This document shows, in pieces, positions 1-10,532 of a DNA stretch of 64,000 bases. Made by a program: the position numbers and the translations under genes. This stretch comes from Imperialibacter sp040222385 (GTDB lineage Bacteria > Bacteroidota > Bacteroidia > Cytophagales > Cyclobacteriaceae): positions 124,001 to 188,000 of the forward strand of contig NZ_JAVKDF010000049.1 of NCBI RefSeq assembly GCF_040222385.1, read 5' to 3'. How positions within the stretch are numbered: the first letter of the stretch is position 1; the number at the start of each line of letters is the position of its first letter. A model generated the notes under the pieces. The model had not been told where the DNA came from. It saw only the letters and a list, made by a program, of their open reading frames with translations, and made no database searches.

Positions 1-143
1 TCAGCAGGAAGATGCTTTCACTGGGTATACTGAAAAAACTGAACGAAAAGGAAAAAAGCAGCTCCAGAAGGGGTGCCTTCTTTTTTGTGTTCGATCAGGA
101 GAAATATGAGAAGCTGTCTAAAGAGGGTGTTAGCTTTATCTGA
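1..143 (+). CDS. C-terminal fragment, possibly a Nudix-type transcriptional regulator
   Basis: An open frame enters from the left edge and ends with TGA at 141-143, leaving 46 visible residues. The tail reads as a basic helix (MLSLGILKKLNEKEK), then a short loop with SSSRRGAFFFVFDQEKYEKL, and ends in Phe-Ile. This order (helix, basic loop, strand with F-x-F-D, short helix) resembles the C-terminal winged-helix half of NrtR/AraR-like Nudix regulators. That match is from memory of the family, and the catalytic half is outside the window. The gene converges on the last permease gene with only 12 bases between stop codons and no terminator hairpin. Any other small winged-helix protein remains possible. 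Confidence 0.45.
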   Translation, partial: SRKMLSLGILKKLNEKEKSSSRRGAFFFVFDQEKYEKLSKEGVSFI

Positions 144-155
144 TCACTCTCCTAT

Positions 156-2765
156 TTATTCTGTTCTGAGGCTATCGACCGGATTGGCCATAGCCGCTCT
201 GGCGGACTGAGAGCTGATCGTTAAAAAAGCTACTGCCACGGCTGCCAAACCAGGGAGCGCCAGCATCCACCATTCCACAGTCACCCGGTAAGCAAATTCC
301 TGCAACCAATGATCTATCAGCCACCAGCCGACAGGCAGAGCAATGACGTAGCCGATCATTACCATTTTGACAAACCTGGAGGCAAACAAAGCCACTATGT
401 GGCTGATAGAAGCGCCGAGCACTTTTCGAACGCCTACTTCCTTGGCTCTTTGCTGTGTACTAAAGGCCGCCAAGCCAAACAGCCCAAGGCAGGCAATGAT
501 TAGGGATATGGCAGTGAAGAGACCAAAGAGTTTACCTTGCCGAACGTCCGCCTTGTAAAGCTCGTCGAATTTTTCGTCAAGAAATTGATAATCAAATGGA
601 TAGTCGGAATACTTATTGAACGTTGCTTCCAACTCCGCCACCGTTTCCGGTAAATCATCCGGACGAATCTTGACAGATATGTACCGATAATTTTGCCTTA
701 GCTGTACCATTAGCGGCTCAATGGCCAGGTGCATAGAGTGCATGTGAAAGTCCTGCAAGACGCCAACCACGGTTGATTTTCCACCCCAGCCAAGAAGAAT
801 TGTTTTACCCACTGCTGAGTCGGTACTCAGGCCGAAAGCCTTGCAGGCAGCCTCGTTCAGCAGACAGTTTTCAGACGATTTGTCCAACGCATATTCCTCT
901 GATAGTGTGCGACCAGTCACTAGCTGCATACCAAATACATCCAAGAAATTAGCATCCGTTCTGAGCTGGTAAATGATGGAATACGTATCAGGATCACTTT
1001 GCTCTCGCTGTAGCGTCGTAACCGGCTCGCTTTGGTCGATATTGGTAGGCAGGTTCTGGCCTTTTGTAATGCCCAATACATTCGGATTGGCCCGCCATTC
1101 GTTTTCAATCGCATCAAGTGCTTTCCGATCAGGGCCAGGATATAACCGAATTGTCAACACGTGCTCCTTGTCAAACCCAAGCCCCTTTCCACTGATAAAG
1201 CGGAATTGTGAGTAGACCACCACACTGCATATAATCATAGCGATGGACACGGCGTATTGCCCAATGATCAGCCACCTTTGGAGCACAGCGCCGGTCGGTT
1301 TACCAATCTGGCTGCCTTTAAGGGCAGCAACGGGCATCAACGAGGACATAAAAAATGCTGGGTAGCTTCCGGCCAAAGCCCCCACAAAAATCACCAACAG
1401 TAACAAGCCGGGTGCCAGCAGCAGCAAGTCGTCTGGTTGAATGGTTATCTGGCGGTCGACCATATCTCCAAAATAGGGCAGTAGCATAGGCAGTAGCACT
1501 ACGGCCAACACAAGCGCCATGAGTGTCACAAAGACCGATTCTGCCAGAAACTGCACGATCAGCTGCCATTTGTGGGCACCTATCACCTTTCTCAATCCCA
1601 CCTCTTTTGCCCGTCGTATTGACCTGGCAATGGCAAGATTCATATAGTTGATACAGGCCAACACGAGGATGAACCCGGCCACTAGTGAAAATAGCAAAAG
1701 CTGGTTCGGACTGCCTCCGGCACCAATGTCGAAATTGACGTTGGTTTGCAAGTGTACGTCAGCGATAGGTTGGATAAAATAGTTAGGGTAGTCGTCAAAA
1801 GCCCAATATTTCTTCACGAGAGCAGGCATTTTGCTCTCCAAAGCGACAGCCTCTCCCTCGTCAGTCAACGTCAAAAACGTGTGGAATGAACTTCCTCTCC
1901 ATTTGCCCGCCGTTATTTCCTCCACGTAGAATGTATCAGCCGCTAGACTGGTAACGTGGCTGAATTTAATGGACGCATTGGTTGGCGGGTCTTTGATGAC
2001 GCCCGTAACGATGACGTCCCGGTCTCCAAACGACAGTCTTTCTCCCATGGCTTCTTTCCGGCCAAAAATTTTGTACGCCAGAGACTCGGTCAGCACGATG
2101 CTTTCAGGGTTTTGCAATGCTGTGGAAGGATTGCCCTGTAGAAATTCGTAATGAAACACGTTAAAAAAAGAGGGACTGGCTGACAAGCCTTTTTCCAAAT
2201 AGTGATCTTCTCCATGCCCCACGAGAGTAGTAGGCGTTTGAAAGGAGGTAGCTGCCTGTACCTCGGGGTATTCATTCTCCAGCGCCACTGCAAGCCCCGC
2301 TGGCGTCACGGCAAAGTAGTCGCTGCCCATGTAAGGGTTGAATGGCTCCTGTTCGTAAGCCCGGTATATTTTATCAGCATTTGGATAGAAGCGGTCGTAC
2401 GACAGTTCGTACCTGATGTACAGGAAAATGAGAATGAAAGCCGTGAGGCCGAGTGTCAGACCACCCACATTAATAATGGTGTAAAGTTTGTGACGAAGCA
2501 TGCTTCTCCAGCCAACCTTCATGTAATTGTTAAGCATTCCTAAATGGCTCATGCGATTAGTCCCTCCCATTGGTTTAATAATTGTCGGCCTGAAAAGCCT
2601 GACTACGTCCAGCGAAAACAGCCAGCTGGCTTTTGCAGGGCCTTTGGCGACAACCCTACTGTCAAACCGCTCCAGCAAATCGCCTTCAATATCCTCCCGA
2701 TACTCCGGGTGACAGAACCAGCGGAAGAAACGGAGGGGGAGTCTCGGTGGATTGTGCTTATTCAT
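156..2765 (-). CDS. ABC transporter permease, MacB/FtsX type, with prefix domain (paralogue 6, last of array)
   Basis: An 869-residue inner-membrane protein. Residues 1-75 form a soluble prefix domain with FFRWFCHPEYREDIEGDL. A first membrane helix lies near 95-118, followed by a MacB-like periplasmic domain. A three-helix FtsX domain is introduced by EVGLRKVIGA near 390, then comes a second periplasmic domain and a final FtsX domain introduced by EVGVRKVLGA near 778. This is the full two-repeat MacB-type architecture without an ATPase domain. The start overlaps the previous gene's stop in the string ATGAATAA. By eye its closest paralogue is the one at 10525-13116 (shared PNADKIYR-like and AIARS-x-x-RAKEVGLRKVIGA segments). 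Relatives export peptides, lipids or antibiotics or act as mechanotransmitters; the substrate here is unknown. As the last gene it ends LRTE rather than LRDE. Confidence 0.9.
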   Translation of the reverse strand: MNKHNPPRLPLRFFRWFCHPEYREDIEGDLLERFDSRVVAKGPAKASWLFSLDVVRLFRPTIIKPMGGTNRMSHLGMLNNYMKVGWRSMLRHKLYTIINVGGLTLGLTAFILIFLYIRYELSYDRFYPNADKIYRAYEQEPFNPYMGSDYFAVTPAGLAVALENEYPEVQAATSFQTPTTLVGHGEDHYLEKGLSASPSFFNVFHYEFLQGNPSTALQNPESIVLTESLAYKIFGRKEAMGERLSFGDRDVIVTGVIKDPPTNASIKFSHVTSLAADTFYVEEITAGKWRGSSFHTFLTLTDEGEAVALESKMPALVKKYWAFDDYPNYFIQPIADVHLQTNVNFDIGAGGSPNQLLLFSLVAGFILVLACINYMNLAIARSIRRAKEVGLRKVIGAHKWQLIVQFLAESVFVTLMALVLAVVLLPMLLPYFGDMVDRQITIQPDDLLLLAPGLLLLVIFVGALAGSYPAFFMSSLMPVAALKGSQIGKPTGAVLQRWLIIGQYAVSIAMIICSVVVYSQFRFISGKGLGFDKEHVLTIRLYPGPDRKALDAIENEWRANPNVLGITKGQNLPTNIDQSEPVTTLQREQSDPDTYSIIYQLRTDANFLDVFGMQLVTGRTLSEEYALDKSSENCLLNEAACKAFGLSTDSAVGKTILLGWGGKSTVVGVLQDFHMHSMHLAIEPLMVQLRQNYRYISVKIRPDDLPETVAELEATFNKYSDYPFDYQFLDEKFDELYKADVRQGKLFGLFTAISLIIACLGLFGLAAFSTQQRAKEVGVRKVLGASISHIVALFASRFVKMVMIGYVIALPVGWWLIDHWLQEFAYRVTVEWWMLALPGLAAVAVAFLTISSQSARAAMANPVDSLRTE

Positions 2766-5376
2766 CTCTTAAAGCGTTGATTGGATTGGCGGTGGCTGCC
2801 TTTATTACCTGCGTACTGATACTCACAAAGGTGATAACCAATAGCAAAGCGACAGGTGCTACGATAGCCGTGAGACTGACTGACGTTCTCAAAATATAGC
2901 CTTCAAGCCACGTGTGCATGAGCAGATAGGCCACTGGCGATCCTACAAGAACGGCAATGGAAAGTTGCCCAACATAGCCCCTGCAAAAGAGGTTGATAAT
3001 GCTGGCCACAGGTGCTCCAAATACCTTTCTGATGCCCACTTCTCTTTTCTTTTTCCTCGCAACGAACATAGACATACCGAAAAGGCCGAGGGAAGCTATG
3101 AAAACAGAGATGCCGGTAAAAACACTAAATAGCTGACTGAACTTAATATCCGCTTGATAGTCGCTATTAAATTGTTCGTCAAGAAAATAGTATTCGAACA
3201 CCTGGTCGGGGTGCACCTCGTCCCAAATGCGTTCGATTTGTGCCACGCAGGCTGCCAATTCCGGATAATTTGAATAGGCTACCGAGTCAATTCTGATAGA
3301 AGCATGCCCCCGGAATGGGTTGAATTCAAAGGTCATAGGCTTAATCTTCTCCTTGAGCGAGTTTTGATGAAAGTCTTCTACCACACCGAGTACTTTGAGT
3401 GTCCTGTCCTCGTTTTCGGGTATAATGATCGTTTGTCCGATAGCCTCCTCAGGACTCGAGCATCCCATTGCCAGGGCCGTTGACCGGTTGATAATTATAC
3501 CTCGTCTGTTGGCCCAAAACTTATCTTCTGAAAAGTCTTCTCCAGCGATAATTTTCGCTCCATAATAAGCCATATAGCTTGCGTCAATGCCAATCAGGTG
3601 AGCGCTAACAGTAATGTTCTTTCCTTCTATGTTGAAGTAGATATCCTGCCCATTGCCTTCTCCTGGCGCTTGTGTAGAAGACGTTACGCCTCGGGTAAAG
3701 GAAAGGTTAGCCACCCCTTCTTTGAATGCCTGATGCCCTTTCCGTTCTTCATTTGATCCTCCTTTTGCCGACTTCACAATCAGCGTTTGATCCAGGGTGA
3801 TTCCAAGAGGTTGGCTCTTCAGGAAACGCATCTGATCTGAAATCACAAAAATTCCCGTGATGAGAATAATCGAAATACTGAACTGCACCACGACCAGCAC
3901 TTTCCGAAAACCAACGCCCTTTGTGTTATCAAGCACCCGTCCTTTGATAGACCGAATCGGATCGAGGCTGGATAAAACAAGTGCCGGATAGGAAGAAGCA
4001 ACCAGCGCTCCCAAAAGGAATAATAATAGGAACATCCAGTTGATGGGCGTCGGGTCGCCGAAAATTGGCAACAGCCTTCCATCAGTATACGTCTGAATGA
4101 ATGGATACAGCAACCAAACTATCAGAACTGCTACACCAAGCGCCAGCACGTTGATCGTCATCCCCTCAAAAATAAACTGCCGAACAATCTCTCCCTTTTC
4201 CGACCCCAGCACCTTTCTAATGCCCGTTTCTTTATACCGACTCATAGACTGAGCACTTGTGAGGTTAATGAAGTTGATCCAGGTAATCAACAGAATAAAA
4301 ATCCCTACCAGCGAAAGCATTATCTCTGTTTCGGAAAGCCGAACCTCACTCAGGGGAACCAGGGCGAGTTTGATCTCCCTTCCATCGGCCTTTAGCTGTT
4401 CTACACTATTTATGTCCGTTGCTATTTTGGAGGCCAACACCGCTGGATTGGCCTCCTCAGCGAGGAGAAGATACGTGGAGTAAACTGCAAAATCCCATTG
4501 GCCGTAATTACTAAAGCCAATTGTAGATTTCAGAAAGTCGAACCTAAACCTGGAGTAGACAGGCACATCTTCAATAACACCAGTAACATGAAGTGTGTTC
4601 TCCTCACCCCAGGCTGTGGTTGTCTTCATCGTCTTCCCAAATGCCCTAGTATCACCAAAGTATCTTTTTGCCACGGATCTGGTAATAACGACGGAGTTGG
4701 GTTGTGATAAAGCGATAGTGGGATCTCCTTCAATAAATTGAAAAGAGAACATTTGTGTAAAGTCAGGATCGGCCGAGAATATGTTCCGCTCGTTGAACTT
4801 CACAAGTGACCCGTTCTCGTTAGTCACAGTTACCTGTTTCTCAACGTCTCTGCTGTAAAGGCTCGCCATCCGCACCTCAGGATAGTGTTCTTTTACCATT
4901 GCCGCTGTTTCCCAATAGGTGCGGTGCTGATAGCTTGTCGGAACCCCATTTCTCGTCTCTTCCTGATCAATCTCAACTATACTATCCTTTCGTTGATGAA
5001 ACTGATCATACCTGAGGTTGAAGCCTACAAACTTAGCAAGTATCAAAGCCGCCACCATTCCAATGATGAGACCTGACAGGTTAATGGCCGAAAAAGCCTT
5101 GCTTCGGAGAAAATGCCGGTAGGTGACCTTCGAGTAATGATAAAGCATAGCTTGTTTACTTATGTTGTTAATCGACTTGAATGGTTTGAAAATACCCGGC
5201 CTGCACAGCCTGAGCACCTCTAATGTGAAAATCCAATTCGCTTTGGTTTTCCCGAGCTCCTCCGCCCTCCTCTCAAACCTTTCCACCAAATCACCCTCAA
5301 TATCCTCCCGATACTCCGGGTGGCAGAACCAGCGGAAGAAACGGAGAGGGAGTTTAGGTGGGTTGCGCTTATTCAT
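2758..5376 (-). CDS. ABC transporter permease, MacB/FtsX type, with prefix domain (paralogue 5)
   Basis: An 872-residue paralogue with the same order: prefix domain (residues 1-75, FFRWFCHPEYREDIEGDL), one membrane helix, periplasmic domain, FtsX domain (ETGIRKVLGS near 384), second periplasmic domain, FtsX domain (EVGIRKVFGA near 779), C-terminus NPINALRDE. The ATG at 5376 overlaps the stop of the upstream paralogue by 8 bases (ATGAATAA), so translation is probably coupled. Its periplasmic domains differ strongly from those of the neighbouring paralogues, whereas the first 30 codons are nearly identical in DNA to the next gene's. Its partner ATPase must be encoded elsewhere. Membrane topology and family are clear; the substrate is not. 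Confidence 0.9.
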   Translation of the reverse strand: MNKRNPPKLPLRFFRWFCHPEYREDIEGDLVERFERRAEELGKTKANWIFTLEVLRLCRPGIFKPFKSINNISKQAMLYHYSKVTYRHFLRSKAFSAINLSGLIIGMVAALILAKFVGFNLRYDQFHQRKDSIVEIDQEETRNGVPTSYQHRTYWETAAMVKEHYPEVRMASLYSRDVEKQVTVTNENGSLVKFNERNIFSADPDFTQMFSFQFIEGDPTIALSQPNSVVITRSVAKRYFGDTRAFGKTMKTTTAWGEENTLHVTGVIEDVPVYSRFRFDFLKSTIGFSNYGQWDFAVYSTYLLLAEEANPAVLASKIATDINSVEQLKADGREIKLALVPLSEVRLSETEIMLSLVGIFILLITWINFINLTSAQSMSRYKETGIRKVLGSEKGEIVRQFIFEGMTINVLALGVAVLIVWLLYPFIQTYTDGRLLPIFGDPTPINWMFLLLFLLGALVASSYPALVLSSLDPIRSIKGRVLDNTKGVGFRKVLVVVQFSISIILITGIFVISDQMRFLKSQPLGITLDQTLIVKSAKGGSNEERKGHQAFKEGVANLSFTRGVTSSTQAPGEGNGQDIYFNIEGKNITVSAHLIGIDASYMAYYGAKIIAGEDFSEDKFWANRRGIIINRSTALAMGCSSPEEAIGQTIIIPENEDRTLKVLGVVEDFHQNSLKEKIKPMTFEFNPFRGHASIRIDSVAYSNYPELAACVAQIERIWDEVHPDQVFEYYFLDEQFNSDYQADIKFSQLFSVFTGISVFIASLGLFGMSMFVARKKKREVGIRKVFGAPVASIINLFCRGYVGQLSIAVLVGSPVAYLLMHTWLEGYILRTSVSLTAIVAPVALLLVITFVSISTQVIKAATANPINALRDE

Positions 5377-7921
5377 CTCTCAGTGCATGAATAGGATTCC
5401 TCAGCGCTGCTGCCACCGCCTGGTAAGTAATGACAAGTGCCGCTATCACCGCCACCAGCACACCTCCGGGCAGGAGCTGCCAAACAGAAAGGGTAATTCT
5501 GTAGGAAAAGATCTGAAGCCATTGATCCATGCCCAGCCAGGTCAACGGAGCAGCCACCAAAAAAGCAACAGAGACATAAACAGCGAGGTCTTTCATCAGC
5601 AAGCCAACAATATGCCTGGGCGCCGCACCGTGCACTTTTCTGATACCAATTTCCTTCGTTTTTCGCTCAATAGTGAATGTTATAATGGCCAGCAGACCAA
5701 AGCACGACATCACGAGAGCTATCACCCCAAAGCCGGCAAAAACCTCCCCCGTCCTGGCATGAGCAGCATGTTGCGTTGCGTACCTATCGGTTAAAAACTC
5801 GTAGTTAAACAAACTGGCTGGGTTTATTTGCTCGAATGATTCTTCAATGAAAGCCAAAGCCCGGGTATTATCGTTACCAGTTAGTCTGATGTAGAGGTCG
5901 CCTGAGTTTCCGCCAAAGATGAAGAGAGGCTCAATGGCTTTGGTAAGGCCCCAGTAATTGAAGTTCTTCACCACACCAATGATCTTCCCTTCCTCACCTC
6001 TCGGCAACTTCACAGTTTTACCGATTGGGGAAGTCAGTCCCATTTTGTCAGCCGCCTCCTCATTGATCACTACCGACTGCTCATCGGCATAACCCTCTTC
6101 ATAAAACCTCCCTTCGGCCATTGTTATGCCAAACGTCTCAACAAACTCACTATCAGCAGTCATTGGTCTGACCGTTAGGGTACCTTCCACCTCTTTCCCC
6201 TCCCAGTCACCTATCTGCATATCAAAGTAGATATATTCAAAGGTAGAGCGGGAAATTGCGGTGATGTCGGGAGACTGATCCAGTGCATTTTTCAGGGCTT
6301 CAATATTGTTCCTGGCCTCATCGTCGATCTTTACAGCCACCAGGTTTTCCTTTGTGTAGCCGGGATCCCTGTCACGAATAAAAGTTAGCTGGTTTTGAAA
6401 GATCAGTGTACCGGTAACCATGGCAATGCTGACGCAGAACTGAAACACCACAAGCGGCCTCCTCAGCGAAAATCCACCCGGCGCTTCACTCCCTTTTTTC
6501 TTGATCATTGCCAGTGGCTTTGCTGAGTTGATCAACAATGCAGGAACAACAGAGATAATAAGGAGGATGATTACGATGAATGCTAATATAAAGACGACCA
6601 CCTCCTGGCGGCCCATGACCGAACCAACAATTGTTATTGGTATCCCAAAATAGCTTCCCAACAAGATCAGTAAAATGACGGCCACAAAGCTTCCAAACAC
6701 CATGTTCAAAAGCCCTTCTACAAAATACCTGTGCATGGTGTGCCACGGATTGGCGCCGAGTATTCTTTCCAGCCCTGCTTGTCGAAACTGCGAGATAAAC
6801 CGGGAAGTGGTGAGGCTTATGTAGTTCACACAGGTAAGAACAAAGATGAGCACGCCCGCTATTGAAAATATCCACACATACCGGATGTCGCCGCTCCTTG
6901 GAAAAAAGGGAGTCATCCTGTCGTGAAAGTAGATATCGGTTAGTGCGATAAGCTCACTTGACCAATGCGGCTTTTCAATCTTGTCGTAGAGTGTTTTGAG
7001 GCCGTTTGATTTCGAAAGTAACGACGATGCAGTGGCCTGGCCGTCTAGCTCAATAAGAGTCGCACAAAACCAGGCACCCCACGCCCTGCCTTTGTCCTGA
7101 TTGGAGGCTTGTTCAAACGGGATGATAAAGTCAAATTGAAAAGAAGAATTTTGTGGCAAATCCGCCAAAACTGCAGACACCTGGTAGGTATCGGAGTTTC
7201 CAACCGTCACCAACTCTCCGATGGCTTCATCACCATCGAATAATTTGTCCGCCAGGGCTTGCGTCAAAATCACAGAATTACCAGAAAACCCTGAACTATT
7301 GCCTGAAGCAAATGGGAAGTCAAACATGCTGAAAAAAGTGGCGTCCGTTTTTGCCCCCCTTCCGTTGATCTGTTTGCCTCCCGTTTTTACAGCTTGCGGC
7401 TCGCTACTGAAGGTATACCGGGAGGAGTTTGACACTTCCGGATATTCTCGCTTCAATGCTTCAGCCAGCGGCCCAGGCGTTACCACACTTTTCTCATACT
7501 GCCGAAGGATAAGCTCCACCTGGAATATTCTGTCGGCTTTGGAATGAAACCTATCGAAGCTCAACTCATTGGCCACCCACAGAAAAATACCGACCGTGCA
7601 GGCAAGGCCCAGTCCGAGCCCCAATACGCTCAATGTGGAGAATGCTTTGTTCTTTTTCATGCCTCTAAAGGCAAGTTTCCAATGGTTAGAGAACATTCCA
7701 TCATACATCTGCTGTACTCCTGAAAATGGTTTCATGAGCGTTGGTTTTAATAATTGAAAAACATCCCATACAAAAAGCCATTTGGCTTTACTAGCACCTT
7801 TCTCCTCTATCCTCCTCTCAAACCTTTCCACCAAATCACCCTCAATATCCTCCCGGTAGTCCTGATGGCAGAACCAGCGGAAGAAACGGAGGGGGAGTTT
7901 CGGTGGGTTGTGCTTATTCAT
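5369..7921 (-). CDS. ABC transporter permease, MacB/FtsX type, with prefix domain (paralogue 4)
   Basis: The shortest paralogue, 850 residues. The prefix domain reads FFRWFCHQDYREDIEGDL, with Gln in place of the usual Pro after Cys-His. The first FtsX motif is degenerate (QAGLERILGA near 382, where the paralogues have E-V/I/T-G-x-R-K-V), while the second is canonical (EIGIRKVHGA near 760). One helix follows the prefix, then a periplasmic domain, three helices, a second periplasmic domain and three helices, ending NPIHALRDE. ATG at 7921 overlaps the upstream stop in ATGAATAA. The altered first motif may mean a changed contact with the ATPase, an inference from where this motif sits at the cytoplasmic end of the FtsX domain. 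Confidence 0.9.
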   Translation of the reverse strand: MNKHNPPKLPLRFFRWFCHQDYREDIEGDLVERFERRIEEKGASKAKWLFVWDVFQLLKPTLMKPFSGVQQMYDGMFSNHWKLAFRGMKKNKAFSTLSVLGLGLGLACTVGIFLWVANELSFDRFHSKADRIFQVELILRQYEKSVVTPGPLAEALKREYPEVSNSSRYTFSSEPQAVKTGGKQINGRGAKTDATFFSMFDFPFASGNSSGFSGNSVILTQALADKLFDGDEAIGELVTVGNSDTYQVSAVLADLPQNSSFQFDFIIPFEQASNQDKGRAWGAWFCATLIELDGQATASSLLSKSNGLKTLYDKIEKPHWSSELIALTDIYFHDRMTPFFPRSGDIRYVWIFSIAGVLIFVLTCVNYISLTTSRFISQFRQAGLERILGANPWHTMHRYFVEGLLNMVFGSFVAVILLILLGSYFGIPITIVGSVMGRQEVVVFILAFIVIILLIISVVPALLINSAKPLAMIKKKGSEAPGGFSLRRPLVVFQFCVSIAMVTGTLIFQNQLTFIRDRDPGYTKENLVAVKIDDEARNNIEALKNALDQSPDITAISRSTFEYIYFDMQIGDWEGKEVEGTLTVRPMTADSEFVETFGITMAEGRFYEEGYADEQSVVINEEAADKMGLTSPIGKTVKLPRGEEGKIIGVVKNFNYWGLTKAIEPLFIFGGNSGDLYIRLTGNDNTRALAFIEESFEQINPASLFNYEFLTDRYATQHAAHARTGEVFAGFGVIALVMSCFGLLAIITFTIERKTKEIGIRKVHGAAPRHIVGLLMKDLAVYVSVAFLVAAPLTWLGMDQWLQIFSYRITLSVWQLLPGGVLVAVIAALVITYQAVAAALRNPIHALRDE

Positions 7922-10532
7922 CTCTCAAAGCATGGATAGGATTGGCAAGTGCCGCTTTCAGCACCTGACTGGCGATGATCACAATAGATAAAACCACCAC
8001 CACAGAGATAGCAATAGCGAAAAGCCACCAGGCCACATCAATCCGGTAGGCGAACCCTTCCAGCCAGCTGCTCAGCCCAAAGAAAGTGACCGGCACTGCC
8101 ATGACCGAAGCGATCAACACGAGCAGGAGAAAATCCCTTGACAACAGTCCCAACAAATTGGATGGTGAGGCGCCCAGAATCTTTCTGATACCGATTTCCT
8201 TGGCACGTTGCTTGGTATCGAGCGCTGACAAACCCAGCAGCCCAAGTACAGACAGCAGCAAAGCAATGGACGCAAAAATCAGGATAAGCTTTCCGAAACG
8301 GTCCTCGGATTCATACTGAGACTGATACGCCTGGTCGGCAAAGTAGTAGCTGAAGGGTCGCTGAGGGCCAAAGTCCACCCACTTGTCCTCCAACCTGTCG
8401 ACCACATCGTGCATATTATTGCCAGAGACGTCCAGCGTCAGTATGGTGTATCGGGCGGGGTCAACCTGCAGGGCCAATGGCGTTATCTTTTCCTTTAACG
8501 ATTTGAAGTGAAAGTCCGTCACTACGCCGATCACGGTTCCTTTCCAGGCGTTCTGCTGCTCATAAGGTTTTCCGATGACTTCGGCTGGGTCAGCATAGCC
8601 AAGCGTTCTGACGGCGGTTTCATTGAGAATAACGGCACCCGTCACGTCCGACTGGAGCTCCTCACGAAATGCCCTGCCGGCCACTATTTCCATTTTGTAC
8701 TGGTCAATAAAATCAAAGTCGACACGATACAAATCGGAGACAAAGCTGGTGATGTTACCATCAGCTCCAGGAATAAGCAGGTTGTACCGGCGATCAATAT
8801 TGCCCGGCACGCACGACGACATGCTGACGGCAGTAACACCCGGGACGGCCAGCAGCTCCTGCTTGACCGTTTTCTCGTTGTCTCTTATGTTTTTATCAAA
8901 GTAGAAATCAAGTACTAATTTCTGTTCCTTTGAATAGCCAAGCTCCTTGTTTTGCATAAAGTGAAGCTGTCGGTACACGCCGAGTGTAGAAGCTATCAGC
9001 ATGACAGAAAAGAAGAATTGAGCAACTACCAGTGACTTCCTGGTCGAGTATCCCCGGGTACCAGACTTCACCTTTCCCTTGAGTCCACTGACCGGATCGA
9101 ACCCTGACAGGAAAAACGCCGGATAAACCCCTGCGAGAAGGCCAACGCCAACGGTGAGCACCAGCAGGCTTCCGATAAAACCCATATGGTTAAGAATATT
9201 GGTACTGATCGGCTTGCCCACCAGTTGGTTGAAGAAAGGGGAAAGCAGTACAAACAGCGCAAGGGCTAATACGAATGCCACTAGCGACAGAAAAACAGCG
9301 TCCAGCAGAAATTGCACCAGCAGCTGACGTTTGGCTGCACCAAGCACTTTTCGGACGCTGATTTCTTTGGCCCTGTTAAGCGAAAGTGCCGTGGACAGGT
9401 TCACGAAATTGAAGCCAGCGATGGCCAGCACCAGAAAGGCCACAATCGCCAGGATATAAACGTTGCTGATACTTCCTGTGACCGACGAGCCTGTCCGGAA
9501 GCCACGTGCCTCGGCGTGTAAATAAAGGTCGGTCAGCGGCTCAATTGACATTTCATAGTTGGCCTGCTCAGCATCGACATGCTGAGCGACAAAGCTGGTG
9601 AGCTTTTCGTTGAAGCTTTTGATATCAGGCTTGTCTTGAAGAAGAAGGTAGGTATAAGTCCCGAAGCCATGCCAGTTACTTTTGATACTTGGGTTCCACA
9701 CTTCAGTCAGCAGCTTCATGGAGAGAAAGATGTCCGTCCGAAAGTGGGAATTATAAGGCATGTCTTTCATCACACCCACTACATATACATGGGTACCCCC
9801 GTCAAGCGTCAGCTGTTTGCCCAGACAGTCCGTGGTGCCGAAGTACTTGAGGGCGGCTGTTTCCGAAAGCACAGCATCGTATGGGGCATCCAGGGCCGTT
9901 GCCGTATTGCTAGCTATCAGGGGCAGTGTGAACACAGAAAGAACAGATGCATCGGCATAAGCCAGGTCTTCCCGCATAAAAGTCTCCGGGTCGGATTGCA
10001 CAATCATGTAGTCCAGAAATACCCTGGCATAGTCAGCCACATCGGGGAAATTGGCCGCTACAGCCGCTGCCATGGGGAGCGATGAGCTTTCAAGTCTGGG
10101 GCCGTTTGGCGTTTGCACATCGGTAACGAGCCTGTAGATGTGCTCGCCGTTTTCGTGGTACTTATCATAGCTTCGTTCGAACTCTACAAATAGCAGCGCA
10201 AAAAAGCAGACCAGAATACCCGTTGTTAACCCCACGAGGTTGATAAAAGTAAATGCCTTGTGGCTTTTCAGGTACCTCAGCGTAATTTTGATATGGTTCT
10301 TTAGCATTCCGTAATGGTTTAGTTGGTGTGCTCCTTCCAAAGGCCTTATGATGTCCGGTCTCAGCAGTTTCAAAACCTCCAGCCCAAAGAAAACTTTAGC
10401 AGCAAATACTCCTTTTTCTTCTATCCTTTTCTCAAATCGTTCTGCCAAATCTCCCTCAATATCTTCCCGGTATTCTGGATGGCAGAACCAGCGGAAGAAG
10501 CGGAGGGCATATTTAGGTGGGGTTCTATTCAT
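7914..10532 (-). CDS. ABC transporter permease, MacB/FtsX type, with prefix domain (paralogue 3)
   Basis: An 872-residue paralogue. The ATG at 10532 is chosen over the GTG one codon upstream because it recreates the same 8-base stop/start overlap (ATGAATAG) seen at the other junctions and gives the N-terminus MNRTPPKYALRFF. Prefix domain at residues 1-75; membrane helix near 97-117; FtsX motifs EISVRKVLGA and EIGIRKILGA; C-terminus NPIHALRDE. The segment NLSTALSLNRAKE before the first FtsX motif sets it apart from the 156 and 10525 paralogues. It belongs to the padR-led operon, third permease in transcription order being the 10525 gene's downstream neighbour. No ATPase domain and no Walker motifs are present. 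Confidence 0.9.
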   Translation of the reverse strand: MNRTPPKYALRFFRWFCHPEYREDIEGDLAERFEKRIEEKGVFAAKVFFGLEVLKLLRPDIIRPLEGAHQLNHYGMLKNHIKITLRYLKSHKAFTFINLVGLTTGILVCFFALLFVEFERSYDKYHENGEHIYRLVTDVQTPNGPRLESSSLPMAAAVAANFPDVADYARVFLDYMIVQSDPETFMREDLAYADASVLSVFTLPLIASNTATALDAPYDAVLSETAALKYFGTTDCLGKQLTLDGGTHVYVVGVMKDMPYNSHFRTDIFLSMKLLTEVWNPSIKSNWHGFGTYTYLLLQDKPDIKSFNEKLTSFVAQHVDAEQANYEMSIEPLTDLYLHAEARGFRTGSSVTGSISNVYILAIVAFLVLAIAGFNFVNLSTALSLNRAKEISVRKVLGAAKRQLLVQFLLDAVFLSLVAFVLALALFVLLSPFFNQLVGKPISTNILNHMGFIGSLLVLTVGVGLLAGVYPAFFLSGFDPVSGLKGKVKSGTRGYSTRKSLVVAQFFFSVMLIASTLGVYRQLHFMQNKELGYSKEQKLVLDFYFDKNIRDNEKTVKQELLAVPGVTAVSMSSCVPGNIDRRYNLLIPGADGNITSFVSDLYRVDFDFIDQYKMEIVAGRAFREELQSDVTGAVILNETAVRTLGYADPAEVIGKPYEQQNAWKGTVIGVVTDFHFKSLKEKITPLALQVDPARYTILTLDVSGNNMHDVVDRLEDKWVDFGPQRPFSYYFADQAYQSQYESEDRFGKLILIFASIALLLSVLGLLGLSALDTKQRAKEIGIRKILGASPSNLLGLLSRDFLLLVLIASVMAVPVTFFGLSSWLEGFAYRIDVAWWLFAIAISVVVVLSIVIIASQVLKAALANPIHALRDE